64,000 bases of DNA, from the NCBI GenBank assembly GCA_016286555.1, contig JAEETA010000002.1, forward strand, positions 62,001-126,000, written 5' to 3'. The position numbers and the translations under genes were made by a program. Under the pieces are notes generated by a model. It was not told where the DNA came from, did no database searches, and worked only from the letters and a program-made list of their open reading frames with translations. Source of the DNA: Lachnospiraceae bacterium (GTDB taxonomy: Bacteria; Bacillota; Clostridia; Lachnospirales; Lachnospiraceae). This document shows, in pieces, positions 25,893 to 34,380 of the stretch (positions within the stretch are counted from its first letter, which is position 1; each line of letters starts with the position of its first letter).

Positions 25893-27125
25893 TCAGACCT
25901 CTGCAGCCACAATCTTTACCATCTCCATCACCCGGTGCAGCACCGTCCCCGCCCGGCAGATCTCTTCATAGCCGGCTCTTGCGATAGCTTCACGCTCCGC
26001 GGGGTGCTCCAGGTAATACCGGATCTTTTCCACAAGTTCCGCCTCATCGGCGAAGGTCTCCACATGCTCCCCGGGAACCAGGAAGGAAGGCAGCTCCGCT
26101 CTTTCGTCCGTCAGCAGAAACCCACCTGCACCCAATACATCCCAGATGCGCTGGGGCAGGCCCGTCTCAATGGGGCGCATGGTCAGGTTCAGATTGATGC
26201 GGCTGCGGCGGAAGACGATAGGCATCTGATCCAGACTGGTGACACCGCCGTGACAATGCACACCGGAGAGTTCCCCGGTATCGCTCCGAGTGTAGAAATC
26301 CACATCTGCCACCTGTGCCAGCAGATTTAAGGTCCGCACCCGATCCAGATGGGTCAGATGGAAACCCAGATACCAGTCACTAATGAGGAAGGAATCCATA
26401 TTTCGCACACAGATTTCGGAATGATAGAATCCCGGATCTGCCGCCCGGATGGATGCCCCCAGATCATATTTTTCCAGAAGAGCTTCATCCTTCAGCACTT
26501 CCCGCACCAAAGCCAATCCGGGAAGTTGAAGCTGTGCCCGGACGAGGCCGTCCAGAAAGCCCTGCTGCTCGGGAGAAAGCTTTTGTCTCACATCCAGGTA
26601 ATTATCCTTCTCTTCGTAAAGACTCCCCACAAAGCTCACATCGCTGTCATACCGCTCATCCTCCGGTCCGAAGGCACCGTCCTCCCCATGGCCGGTGGCA
26701 TTCAGATGCGCCGTGATGCGCCCTGCAGCAGCCCCCAGGGGCAAATGAAAAATGCCCGCGGGATTTTCCGAAGCGATGCTCTCGTACTGGGCGCTGTCAA
26801 AGAGGAAGACCCGGTTGTGGGCATTGCGAATCTGGGTGTTATAGATCTCCGGAACAGGGCAGTCCACACTCTCCGCCACATAGAGCACCCCCAGCTTCTC
26901 GCAGATCATGGAGATGAAGGGGAAGAAATTGATGGAGAAGACAAAGAGGGGCCGCTCCTCCAGGATCATCCTGCTCACCGTTTCGATCCTGCGCTTCATG
27001 GGGAGGTTCGGATGCCCGATCTCCTCTGTATTTTCCACCACCTCCAGCCCCAACGCCCGGAACGCCTCCAGGTAGTCCGGCTCACATATGCTGTTGTACC
27101 TGTGGAAGACGATCTTCATGCTCAT
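25893..27125 (-). CDS. CgeB-like glycosyltransferase
   Basis: The 410-residue protein is of the same type as the one at 7863-8999. MKIVFHRYNSICEPDYLEAF opens the first domain, VFSINFFPFISMICEKLGVLYVAESVDCP parallels the other protein, and SFVGSLYEEKDN starts the second part. FRRSRINLNLTMRPIETGLPQRIWDVLGAGGFLLTDERAE forms the donor-site region. It has no signal peptide. The start at 27125 overlaps the stop of the acyl carrier protein gene (ATGA), so the two are translationally coupled. It ends upstream of the flaG promoter and probably adds a sugar to a surface or flagellar glycan; donor and acceptor are unknown. Confidence 0.78.
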   Translation of the reverse strand: MSMKIVFHRYNSICEPDYLEAFRALGLEVVENTEEIGHPNLPMKRRIETVSRMILEERPLFVFSINFFPFISMICEKLGVLYVAESVDCPVPEIYNTQIRNAHNRVFLFDSAQYESIASENPAGIFHLPLGAAAGRITAHLNATGHGEDGAFGPEDERYDSDVSFVGSLYEEKDNYLDVRQKLSPEQQGFLDGLVRAQLQLPGLALVREVLKDEALLEKYDLGASIRAADPGFYHSEICVRNMDSFLISDWYLGFHLTHLDRVRTLNLLAQVADVDFYTRSDTGELSGVHCHGGVTSLDQMPIVFRRSRINLNLTMRPIETGLPQRIWDVLGAGGFLLTDERAELPSFLVPGEHVETFADEAELVEKIRYYLEHPAEREAIARAGYEEICRAGTVLHRVMEMVKIVAAEV

Positions 27126-27364
27126 TCCAGCTTCCCCAGAATGCAATCCATCAGATCCCGGACATTCTTGATCTCGATCATCTCGTCCAGGGTAAAGGAG
27201 ATGCCGTACTCCTCCTTCACTGCCTCCAGCAGGGTGATCTGCATCAGGCTGTCCCAGCCCTCCACATCATCGGGGCTCAGGTCCTCGTCCAGCTCCAGCT
27301 GCGGATCCTCGAAGGCATCTCTGAAAAGCTCCTGTAATTCGTCCAGTAATCTTTCTCTAGTCAT
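27122..27364 (-). CDS. Acyl carrier protein-like protein
   Basis: The 80-residue protein has the acyl or peptidyl carrier protein fold pattern. The phosphopantetheine site is VEGWDSLMQITLL around residue 38, with the Ser in the DSL motif, and the acidic helix EEYGISFTLDEM follows. A phosphopantetheinyl transferase would load it. It does not lie in a fatty-acid operon; it is between a galactanase lipoprotein gene and a glycosyltransferase to which it is coupled by a 4-base overlap. AGGAGGAAAGC precedes the ATG. It may hand an acyl or aminoacyl group to a modification enzyme, but no partner ligase is seen in the window. Confidence 0.88.
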   Translation of the reverse strand: MTRERLLDELQELFRDAFEDPQLELDEDLSPDDVEGWDSLMQITLLEAVKEEYGISFTLDEMIEIKNVRDLMDCILGKLE

Positions 27365-27388
27365 ACGCTTTCCTCCTGTCGTTTCACT

Positions 27389-29509
27389 TTATTCCGGCAG
27401 TTTATAGAGTTCAAAATCATCAATGGTGCCCCAGCCGTTGGCCGCGGACTTTACATGCATACCGATGGTGATTTCGGTGCCTGCTGCCACGTCCACACCC
27501 TCGATCACGGGGTGCTGCCACTGTACCCAGCCGGTGACGGTGACAGGATCACTGCGGTAGATCTCATCGCCGATGCGGATGTAGAGGTAGATCTCTGCCG
27601 CTGCTCCCACATCGCCGCCCTGAATGTAGGCGCTGCCGCCGTAGGTGCCGTCCTGGGTGACGGTGAAGGTCTGCTCCACATCAAATTCCATATCGGAAGT
27701 ATCCCAGAAATGGAAGGCCTTCTCGCCGGTCACCGCATCGGATGCCTTGGTCTGCACATCCGTAGGGTTATTGCTGCCGCTGTATGTGACATTCCAGACA
27801 CTCATGTCATTTTCTTCGAAGCTGGGATTGGTCAGCAGATTGATATACATCACCTTTACGGTGCAGAAGGCATAGGTGCCGGTGAGGGAGTTGTCCCCGC
27901 CGATGACACCGCGGATGCTGTATTCTCCCGCCTGGGTCGTGTCGATATTGGCCAGCTGCTCCTCGTCCCAGGTTACGGGCAGGATCTGGTTCTGCGACCG
28001 GTCGTTCATGTAAGCCAGGACCCCCTCGGGCATCACCGGTGCCTCGCCCACGGAGGTGATGACCGTCACATCCTCCAGGAAGTCCACCGTCAGCTCGGAA
28101 GTAGCGCCGTAGCGCAGATACTTCCACACTTTTGCGGAGGGCAGGACATGACCGTCAAAATCAAAGAAGGCCTGATTGTCCCAGGAGCTGCCGCCGTAGT
28201 ATTTTCCCGCGTCATCCGGATCGTAAGCCGCAGAATAGCTGCTGGCCCAGCCGGAACCGTTTTCCTCCCAGATGGGGAGATTGGTATCGTAGTTCCGTCC
28301 CACGGGCACCCAGGCAGGCTCCCAGTAGAAGACGCCCAGCGCGCCGATCTCGTTTGCCGCCTCGCAAACATCCCGCACCGCCACCGCCTGGCTTGCGATG
28401 CTGGCTCTGTAGTCACCCGTTGCATCGTCCTCGCTGATGCTGTTGCCGAAGCCGTCGCCGTCGTCGCCGGTCCAGGGCCAGGAGGTCTCCATGATACAGG
28501 TCTCCTTCCCGTAGGTATCCCCGATCTCCTTCAGGGTCTTTTTCATATTGTCGATGGTGCCGTGCCAGTAGAGGTAGTAGGAGATGCCGAAGACATCATA
28601 GTCCAGCTCCCCTTCGGAAAGCCATGCGGCCTTTTTCTTCAGCCCCTCCGGATCATCCACGTTGGTAAAATGCACCGCCACTTTGATCTCGCGGCCGTAC
28701 TGCGCCGCGATGTCCCGGACGGCATGGGCGCCCTCTTTTAACAGCGCCAGCTTGCCCTGGTCGGTCTTTTCTCCCGCCAGTCCGTTGTTGATCTCGTTGC
28801 CGATCTGGACCATGGCCACGTCTGCGCCCGCATCCAAGATCTGTTGCAGGCTAGCGGTGGTGAAATCATACAGGCCCTGGGCCTTGCCACTGGCTGCCCG
28901 GTAGGAGCCCCAGGCCTTGGGCTCCATCTGCTTGTTGGGGTCTGCCCAGAAATCGGAATAGTGAAAATCCACCAGCAGCTTCATGCCGTAGGCCGCCGCT
29001 CTGGCGCCGATGATGGCTGCGGTCTCCGCATTGCAGTTGCCGCCGCCGTAGCCGTTGCCGTCCGCATCGAAAGGATCGTTCCAGACTCTCACGCGGACAT
29101 AATTGACACCACTGTCAGCCAGGATCTTTAAGAGGTCCTGCTCTTCGCCGTTTTCGTCATAGTATTTGACACCGCTCTGCTCCTCCGCAAGGAGAGAGGA
29201 GATATCCACACCGCAGATGAAATCATCCCGAAGATTCTCAATCTTCGGCACACAGATGTCGGAGACTTCTTCCCCAGTGGGAAGCTCCGCAAAGTAGGTC
29301 TGCACGCCCACCGCGCCGGAAGCAGCGCCACTGCCATCCGCACTGTCAGCGCCTGCCGTCCCCGCACCGTCCGCGGAAGTGCTATCCACTCCCTCCGTCT
29401 GCGCATCGCCGGACGCTCCATTGCCGGCATTGCTCCCTGCGCCGCATCCGGCTAGTGAGAAGACCCCCAGCGCTGCAGTTAAAACCAGAGCCATCATTTT
29501 CCGTTTCAT
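27389..29509 (-). CDS. GH53 endo-beta-1,4-galactanase lipoprotein with CBM61-like module
   Basis: The 706-residue protein is exported and lipid-anchored: the signal peptide ends in a lipobox at FSLAGC, followed by a Gly/Ala/Ser/Asp linker to about residue 75. Residues 90-470 are glycoside hydrolase family 53, which cuts beta-1,4-galactan side chains of pectin. The acid/base Glu is expected in VQIGNEINNG and the nucleophile Glu in CIMETSWPW. A Big_4-type Ig-like domain (about 475-560) and a C-terminal carbohydrate-binding module resembling CBM61 (NPSFEENDMSVWNVTYSG to IDDFELYKL) follow. The enzyme suggests growth on plant cell-wall galactan. GGGAGGAATGAC precedes the ATG, and the carrier protein gene follows after 24 bases. 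Confidence 0.93.
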   Translation of the reverse strand: MKRKMMALVLTAALGVFSLAGCGAGSNAGNGASGDAQTEGVDSTSADGAGTAGADSADGSGAASGAVGVQTYFAELPTGEEVSDICVPKIENLRDDFICGVDISSLLAEEQSGVKYYDENGEEQDLLKILADSGVNYVRVRVWNDPFDADGNGYGGGNCNAETAAIIGARAAAYGMKLLVDFHYSDFWADPNKQMEPKAWGSYRAASGKAQGLYDFTTASLQQILDAGADVAMVQIGNEINNGLAGEKTDQGKLALLKEGAHAVRDIAAQYGREIKVAVHFTNVDDPEGLKKKAAWLSEGELDYDVFGISYYLYWHGTIDNMKKTLKEIGDTYGKETCIMETSWPWTGDDGDGFGNSISEDDATGDYRASIASQAVAVRDVCEAANEIGALGVFYWEPAWVPVGRNYDTNLPIWEENGSGWASSYSAAYDPDDAGKYYGGSSWDNQAFFDFDGHVLPSAKVWKYLRYGATSELTVDFLEDVTVITSVGEAPVMPEGVLAYMNDRSQNQILPVTWDEEQLANIDTTQAGEYSIRGVIGGDNSLTGTYAFCTVKVMYINLLTNPSFEENDMSVWNVTYSGSNNPTDVQTKASDAVTGEKAFHFWDTSDMEFDVEQTFTVTQDGTYGGSAYIQGGDVGAAAEIYLYIRIGDEIYRSDPVTVTGWVQWQHPVIEGVDVAAGTEITIGMHVKSAANGWGTIDDFELYKLPE

Positions 29510-29569
29510 GTCATTCCTCCCAAAGTCCCGGGCTTTCCCGCACCGGTGCTTTTTCTTCTCATCCGTTCT

Positions 29570-29637
29570 CTCACAGGACCGGGCCCTTCTGTCTCTTCCG
29601 TCACCTCACAGGGCCGGTCTCTTCTGTCTCTTCCGTC
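29570..29637. repeat. Two tandem 33-bp imperfect repeats
   Basis: Copies at 29570-29602 and 29605-29637 differ at three positions and have a 35-base period; both end in TTCTGTCTCTTCCGTC. They lie between the murD2 stop and the galactanase start, in the 140-base intergenic region. No function is apparent. Confidence 0.7.
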
Positions 29638-29649
29638 CCGCGACCGGGT

Positions 29650-30867
29650 TTATCGCAGGCCCTTCACCAGTCCCTTGAAGACATCACCCCGCTCCTCGAA
29701 ATTCTTAAAGTACCCGTAGGACGCCGCGGCAGGGGACAGGACGATACCATCCCCCGGCTTCGTCACCCGCAGTGCCTCCGCCACTGCCTCATCCAGGTTT
29801 CCCACCTGGTGGACGTTCTCCGGCAGGGCGCAGAGCTCCTTGCAGATCCGGTTGCCGGTGGCGTACATGCAGATAAACTCCCGGTCCGGGTGTGCCCGCA
29901 TATAATCCTCCAGGATCCCGTAATCGATGCCCCGGTCCATACCACCGATGAGGATGGCCCGGACTCCCGGAATGCTCTCCAGGGCCTGGATGGCCGCCTC
30001 CGGAATGGTGGAGATGGAATCGTCATACCAGGAGCGCCCAGCGAATTCTCCTACAGGCTCCATCCGGTGGGGGAGCTGACGGAAGGTCTGCAGCGATGCC
30101 GTTACCGCACTCGGGTCACAACCAAAGCAGTCCTGTGCAATGGTCCGCACAAAGAGGGCATTCAAATGGTTGTGAGCACCGAAGAGTTTGAAACCCGGCA
30201 CATACATGGCAGGGCTCGGTTTTATGACAAATGTGTCAGACTCCGTTTCGATCTCCGGCACATTTTCACCCTTGTAGAACCGGTCCCCCGCCTTCTGGCA
30301 GGATGCGATGTGGGCCTTGGCGCCGAAGTAGGCATCCAGGGTATGATAGTAGTCCAGGTGCTCCTCGTACAGATTCAGAAACACGGCGATGTGGGGCGCC
30401 GTGTGGGCATTCGCCAGCTGGTGGCAGCTCATCTCGTAGACCACGATGGTATCCTCCGTGATCTCGTCAAAAGCATCCAGACAGGGGATGCCGATATTCC
30501 CCACCAGGAGCACGGGGCGTCCGCTGCACTCCGCAAGCACATGGGCCATCATGGAGGAAGTGGTGCTTTTCCCCTTGGTGCCGGTAATGCCGATGGTCTG
30601 TCCGGAAAATGCCTGCAGGAAGAGTTCCGTCTGTCCCGTCAGCTTCGGATCCCCGGAAAAATACGGGATCCCGGGGCTTTTAACGATAGCGTCGTAAGCG
30701 TCAAACACTTCCGCCGTCATCTCCTCGGGCTTGCCTTCAAAGACTTCCGTCACCGCCGCCGGGCAGTGCGCCTTCAAAAAGGCTTCCGTGCTTTTGCCTT
30801 CCCGTCCGTAACCCCAGATCAGGATCTTTTTCCCGTTCAATCTGTCGATCAGGCCTTGTTTATCCAT
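29650..30867 (-). CDS. murD2: UDP-N-acetylmuramoyl-L-alanine--glutamate ligase, MurD2-type
   Basis: The 405-residue protein is a Mur ligase. ILIWGYGREGKSTEAFL starts the UDP-binding domain, GITGTKGKSTTSSM is the ATP P-loop, and YEMSCHQLANAH, NLYEEHLDYYHT and YDDSISTIPEA are family blocks. It is shorter than usual MurD (about 450) and has the WGYGREG form of the N-terminal loop. The gene directly upstream encodes a MurL-like epimerase. In the Xanthomonas MurD2-MurL route, the ligase adds L-Glu to UDP-MurNAc-L-Ala and MurL then inverts it to D-Glu. The start at 30867 has AAAGGCGAAG before it. Ligase identity is firm; L-Glu specificity is inferred from the neighbour. Confidence 0.85.
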   Translation of the reverse strand: MDKQGLIDRLNGKKILIWGYGREGKSTEAFLKAHCPAAVTEVFEGKPEEMTAEVFDAYDAIVKSPGIPYFSGDPKLTGQTELFLQAFSGQTIGITGTKGKSTTSSMMAHVLAECSGRPVLLVGNIGIPCLDAFDEITEDTIVVYEMSCHQLANAHTAPHIAVFLNLYEEHLDYYHTLDAYFGAKAHIASCQKAGDRFYKGENVPEIETESDTFVIKPSPAMYVPGFKLFGAHNHLNALFVRTIAQDCFGCDPSAVTASLQTFRQLPHRMEPVGEFAGRSWYDDSISTIPEAAIQALESIPGVRAILIGGMDRGIDYGILEDYMRAHPDREFICMYATGNRICKELCALPENVHQVGNLDEAVAEALRVTKPGDGIVLSPAAASYGYFKNFEERGDVFKGLVKGLR

Positions 30868-30914
30868 ATCTTCGCCTTTCCGCGTTCTGACTGTTCCTTC
30901 TCGGGGAGAGATTG

Positions 30915-32366
30915 TCACCCCTCCGTCCTTCTGCCCTGCCGGAGCGCTTCCCGGATCCGGTCACAGAGGGCTTCCGGCACGTGATTCTCCGATACCCATT
31001 CCTTCAGCATTTCATCGATGTCCGTGGAAAATCCTTCCTGTGCGCTAAGCTCCGGAATCTGCGACAGTTCCTTCCCGTAGCGGTCCGTCAGAAGGCTGTG
31101 GCCGCCCCGCCGCACATAATCGCTTAAGGAGGCATGCACTTCCCGCCTTGTCCCCACGCACTCAAAGGGCTTGTTGTCCGCGATGCCGGTGAGGGCACGG
31201 AAATCCCCGTCCAGGCTCTCCTTCTCCAGCAGGTCCTCGCCGAAGATCTCGTGCAGCTCCGAAATGCTCAGGAAGGGAAGCAGGATGATGTACACAAAGA
31301 GGCACTTGGGGCAGTTGCAACACCAGATGCCCTGTTTGCTCCCACGGTTGCAGGAGCGGAAGGCCTTGTGGTAGGCGGTATGTCTTGCAAAAAGGGATGC
31401 GATCTGCAGCTCCGTCAAGGGGCGCAGAAGGCTGTAGTAGTGAATGTCACTGTCTGTCAGATGACTGAAATACTCCGTGAAATCCGACTCAAACTCGTAG
31501 GATTTGGAGTATTGATGGTTGACCGTGGAGCCCTTTACGGTGCTCTCATTGGCACTGGTCTCGTTGGAGAGGGTGATGTCCTTCAGGCCCAGGAGATATG
31601 CCGCTACCACGGAGGAAAAAGCTACCACCGCGGAGAAGGGGATATGACCGTTGAGATACCCCTGTTCGTTCAGCTCCAGAATGCCCTTATCCAGGATGCG
31701 GCGGGCCACATAGTCTCCCTGCCTGTGATCACAGATCCCGCAGACATTTTTCGTGGTTTCGTTCCCGTTGATAACGTAGGTGACGATCCGCTCGTCCCGC
31801 AGCAGCTCCAGGCTCACCACGGAATCCTTGCCGCCGCCCACAGGCACGAGATACCCCTCGTAGGAGGTTTCATCATGCCGGGGCGCCTCTTCCGTCTCGG
31901 ATGCGGGAGCAAAGTGCACCAGATCCTCCATGGAGACCGTGATGTCATTCAGATAGAGGAACTCTCCCAGGCCATGGAAATACAGTTTTTTCCACCAGAC
32001 CTGCTGCCACTTGCTTAAGGGTCCGCAGGGGATCTCCACCCGCTTCGGACACACGGTTTTGAAATAGCTGATGGTCTCCGCCATGCCCAGAGAAAAAAGC
32101 ATCTCTTTCAGAATCGGATCCTGCAGGGGATCTTCAAGGCCTGCGATGCGGGATGCGACGCCGGCAGTTCCGGGGAGTGCTACAGGCTCTCCGTCCGCCC
32201 CCTTGACTCGCAGCGGGAATTCCCATCTGGAGGTAAAGGATCTAAGCCCCGGGATATCGAAGTCGTAATACACCTTCAGGGTTCCATCCTCCACCTGCGC
32301 CCGGAAGTCCTTATAAACAAATGACGCATATGTCATCCGAAAATCATCAAATTGCTTTTGAGACAT
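30915..32366 (-). CDS. murL: MurL-like UDP-MurNAc-L-Ala-L-Glu epimerase
   Basis: The 483-residue protein has a PP-loop type ATP site, YLVPVGGGKDSVVSLELL (GGGKDS at 177-182). It also shows VINGNETTKNVCGICDH, NETSANESTVKG, HQYSKSYEFE, and a Cys-rich stretch CNRGSKQGIWCCNCPKCLF near residue 350. These fit MurL, which uses ATP to epimerise the terminal L-Glu of UDP-MurNAc-L-Ala-L-Glu. A second support is the MurD2-type ligase gene 47 bases downstream. GGAGGATATT precedes the ATG. The call comes from recalled family features plus the gene pair, not from an alignment. A general PP-loop protein is the main alternative. Confidence 0.75.
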   Translation of the reverse strand: MSQKQFDDFRMTYASFVYKDFRAQVEDGTLKVYYDFDIPGLRSFTSRWEFPLRVKGADGEPVALPGTAGVASRIAGLEDPLQDPILKEMLFSLGMAETISYFKTVCPKRVEIPCGPLSKWQQVWWKKLYFHGLGEFLYLNDITVSMEDLVHFAPASETEEAPRHDETSYEGYLVPVGGGKDSVVSLELLRDERIVTYVINGNETTKNVCGICDHRQGDYVARRILDKGILELNEQGYLNGHIPFSAVVAFSSVVAAYLLGLKDITLSNETSANESTVKGSTVNHQYSKSYEFESDFTEYFSHLTDSDIHYYSLLRPLTELQIASLFARHTAYHKAFRSCNRGSKQGIWCCNCPKCLFVYIILLPFLSISELHEIFGEDLLEKESLDGDFRALTGIADNKPFECVGTRREVHASLSDYVRRGGHSLLTDRYGKELSQIPELSAQEGFSTDIDEMLKEWVSENHVPEALCDRIREALRQGRRTEG

Positions 32367-32456
32367 AATATCCTCCGCGCCTTTCTATCAAGGCACATAT
32401 ATTTATTTCGTCAGATTTTCACAGAATCAATACTGCGAATGAAGATTTTCCGGTCT

Positions 32457-33782
32457 TTAGGTTTCCTGCAGCCGGAAAGGGTTCAGTTCCGTATGTTGCA
32501 TAAACTCTTCCTGAAAATCAGGTAGCTGTGCCAGATTCAGGATCTTTGCTTCCAGGGCGTTTGCCTCCCGGTGTGCCTCTTCCATACCGGCAAGGAGTCT
32601 TCCCATGGCATCCAGTGCCTTTCCTTCCGGAGTGACGGTGATATCCGACGCATCCAGGATGGCTCCCTTCAACGCCGTATTTCCGCCGGGAAGGATCTTT
32701 CCCGCAAAGTCTTCCGGAAGAAGTCCGATGGTGATGGCATCCTCGGGCTGCAGAAAATACCCGAAGCCTCCTGCCAGGACAACTCTGTCCGGCATTCCGC
32801 CTTCTCCTACCAGAGTCTGCACACCTACCGCAATGGCGGATTTTGCCAGCTGCAGGTCCCGGATCTCCTTCTGGGTCATGCGGATACCCCCGATGAGGAT
32901 TCCCTCATCAAAGTAAGGATCTGCCAGGAGCCCGGTTTCGTCCAGAACGCCCTCTCTCCTGAGTTCTGCCAGGAAATGCACCAGGTCAGCTCCCCAGACT
33001 CCACGACCGGCACCACCCTCAAAGGCAGGTCCCGCCGCCGCGGCGCATCCACAGATCTGACTATCATCCCACAGAAGACACTCTCCGTTGGTGCCCAGAT
33101 CCACCAGCAGAGTGCGGTGTGCCGGTGGCTTCTCCTCCGGAGCGCGCTCTTCCAAAGCAATTTCTCCCCCGGGCCGCGCACCTGCGGTGTCTGCGCCACC
33201 GAACTTCTCCCACGCTGCCGCCAGTCTGCCGGCGTAGAGATCACCACCTACAAAGGCTGAAAAGCCCGGCAGCACTTCCGCCTCTATCCCGCAAACCCGA
33301 ACCCCCTCTCTGCCGGGATTCGCCGCATGGAAGGGGGCCTTCCCCAGCTCCTTCGGATTCCTGCCCAGCAGCAGATATTTCATGGTCATGTTGCAGGCAA
33401 TGCTCATGCGCAGATCATCGGGGATCACATCTCCCAGAAAGTACCTGACACCCTCCTCCAGAAACCCCAGCACCGATGCCCGCATGGCTTCCGCCGCCTG
33501 CGGATCCTCTGCCGCCACAATCCGTGAAAGCACATCCCGTCCGTACTCCCCCTGCGGGTTTAATCCGACATAAGTGTCACATACCACGCCTTCCGGACTG
33601 ACACAGGCCATGGCGATGGTGGTGGTACCGATGTCGGCACCGATGACGAAATGCCCGGAGGCAGGGAAGGAATCATTGCCCCCCTCCGTCGCTAGAGATC
33701 TCATATTATGCAGTTCTCCGAAGCAGGCACCGCATCCGGTACAGATCACGCATCTGCTTCCCTTTTTCCCATTGTAAGGCAC
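32457..33782 (-). CDS. RACo-like ASKHA ATPase (DUF4445), corrinoid-protein activator type
   Basis: The 441-residue protein has the ASKHA (actin/Hsp70-like) ATP fold of reductive activators of corrinoid proteins: FVIGADIGTTTIAMACV near residue 45, IACNMTMKYLLLG, LLVDLGTNGECLLW, GPAFEGGAGRGVWGA and VVLAGGFGYFL. It lacks the N-terminal 2Fe-2S ferredoxin domain of canonical RACo and instead starts with a short CVICTGCGACFG cluster-like motif. The start is a GTG at 33782 with GGAGG 9 bases before it. Its target, such as a cobalamin-dependent methyltransferase, is not in the window. The gene upstream is a small protein of unknown function 15 bases away. Confidence 0.8.
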   Translation of the reverse strand: MPYNGKKGSRCVICTGCGACFGELHNMRSLATEGGNDSFPASGHFVIGADIGTTTIAMACVSPEGVVCDTYVGLNPQGEYGRDVLSRIVAAEDPQAAEAMRASVLGFLEEGVRYFLGDVIPDDLRMSIACNMTMKYLLLGRNPKELGKAPFHAANPGREGVRVCGIEAEVLPGFSAFVGGDLYAGRLAAAWEKFGGADTAGARPGGEIALEERAPEEKPPAHRTLLVDLGTNGECLLWDDSQICGCAAAAGPAFEGGAGRGVWGADLVHFLAELRREGVLDETGLLADPYFDEGILIGGIRMTQKEIRDLQLAKSAIAVGVQTLVGEGGMPDRVVLAGGFGYFLQPEDAITIGLLPEDFAGKILPGGNTALKGAILDASDITVTPEGKALDAMGRLLAGMEEAHREANALEAKILNLAQLPDFQEEFMQHTELNPFRLQET

Positions 33783-33797
33783 GGAATCACGCCTCCA

Positions 33798-34286
33798 TCA
33801 TTTCAACGCCCGCTTCAGGAGCAGCTTCTTCAGTTTGATCTTCCAGGACAGCGGAAGCATTCTTCCCAGCCCGTAGCCCGCACTCAGCACTCTGCTCTTC
33901 AGGCTCTTTTTCCCGGCAGTGCCGTTTTCTGCCAGATAGATGTTGTTCAGGATCCGGATGTTTCTCCGGCGCACATCCGGCAGCTCCAGAATGCTTTTCA
34001 GAACGCCGCTCCGATACGCAAACGCGGTCTTTCCATCCGCACCTTCCGTAAATCGCTTCACGGTGGCTTCCTCCGGCAGGGTACCAATGCAGATCAGGTA
34101 GGTCACTACCAGAAAGTCCTGAGGACTCAGGTCCTGCATCGTCTGCAGATCCAGGGTCCTGGGCATCGCCGTATTGATGGCAAAGCACACCGGATCCGTC
34201 AGCAGCGGGCTCTTTTCCCCGCCGTTTTCCAGTGCTTTTTTCTCCAGCGCCGTCATCAGTTTTTCCATAGAGGTATAGTTTCCCAT
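33798..34286 (-). CDS. Hypothetical protein, possibly DUF4214-related
   Basis: I do not recognise this 162-residue protein with confidence. It has no signal peptide. The stretch from residue 55 to 115 (FLVVTYLICIGTLPEEATVKRF, then GVLKSILELPDVRRRN) resembles the helical pattern of DUF4214 domains, which occur twice in the surface protein at 44584-46365. The C-terminus is very basic (KIKLKKLLLKRALK). AAGGGATT precedes the ATG. It ends 15 bases before the RACo-like gene and begins just after the RNase Y terminator, so it is probably co-transcribed with the RACo-like gene. Confidence 0.55.
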   Translation of the reverse strand: MGNYTSMEKLMTALEKKALENGGEKSPLLTDPVCFAINTAMPRTLDLQTMQDLSPQDFLVVTYLICIGTLPEEATVKRFTEGADGKTAFAYRSGVLKSILELPDVRRRNIRILNNIYLAENGTAGKKSLKSRVLSAGYGLGRMLPLSWKIKLKKLLLKRALK

Positions 34287-34315
34287 AATCCCTTATATTT
34301 TATCAAAAGCAGGGC

Positions 34316-34349
34316 AAAAAGAAAACCGTCGCAGCTACTGCTGCGACGG
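34316..34349 (-). terminator. Intrinsic terminator of rny
   Basis: A 10-bp perfect stem (CCGTCGCAGC at 34326-34335 with 34340-34349) and a 4-base loop are followed on the transcribed strand by TTTTCTTTTT. It lies 31 bases after the RNase Y stop. Confidence 0.9.
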
Positions 34350-34380
34350 CTAATTCTTTCCTTAAGTTCGGGTGCGGCGA

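Noticed and set aside
27455..28741. 428-codon plus-strand open frame opposite the GH53 gene
   Set aside because: The GH53 reading on the other strand has a lipoprotein signal, catalytic motifs and accessory domains. This frame is His, Gly and Val-rich low-complexity noise.
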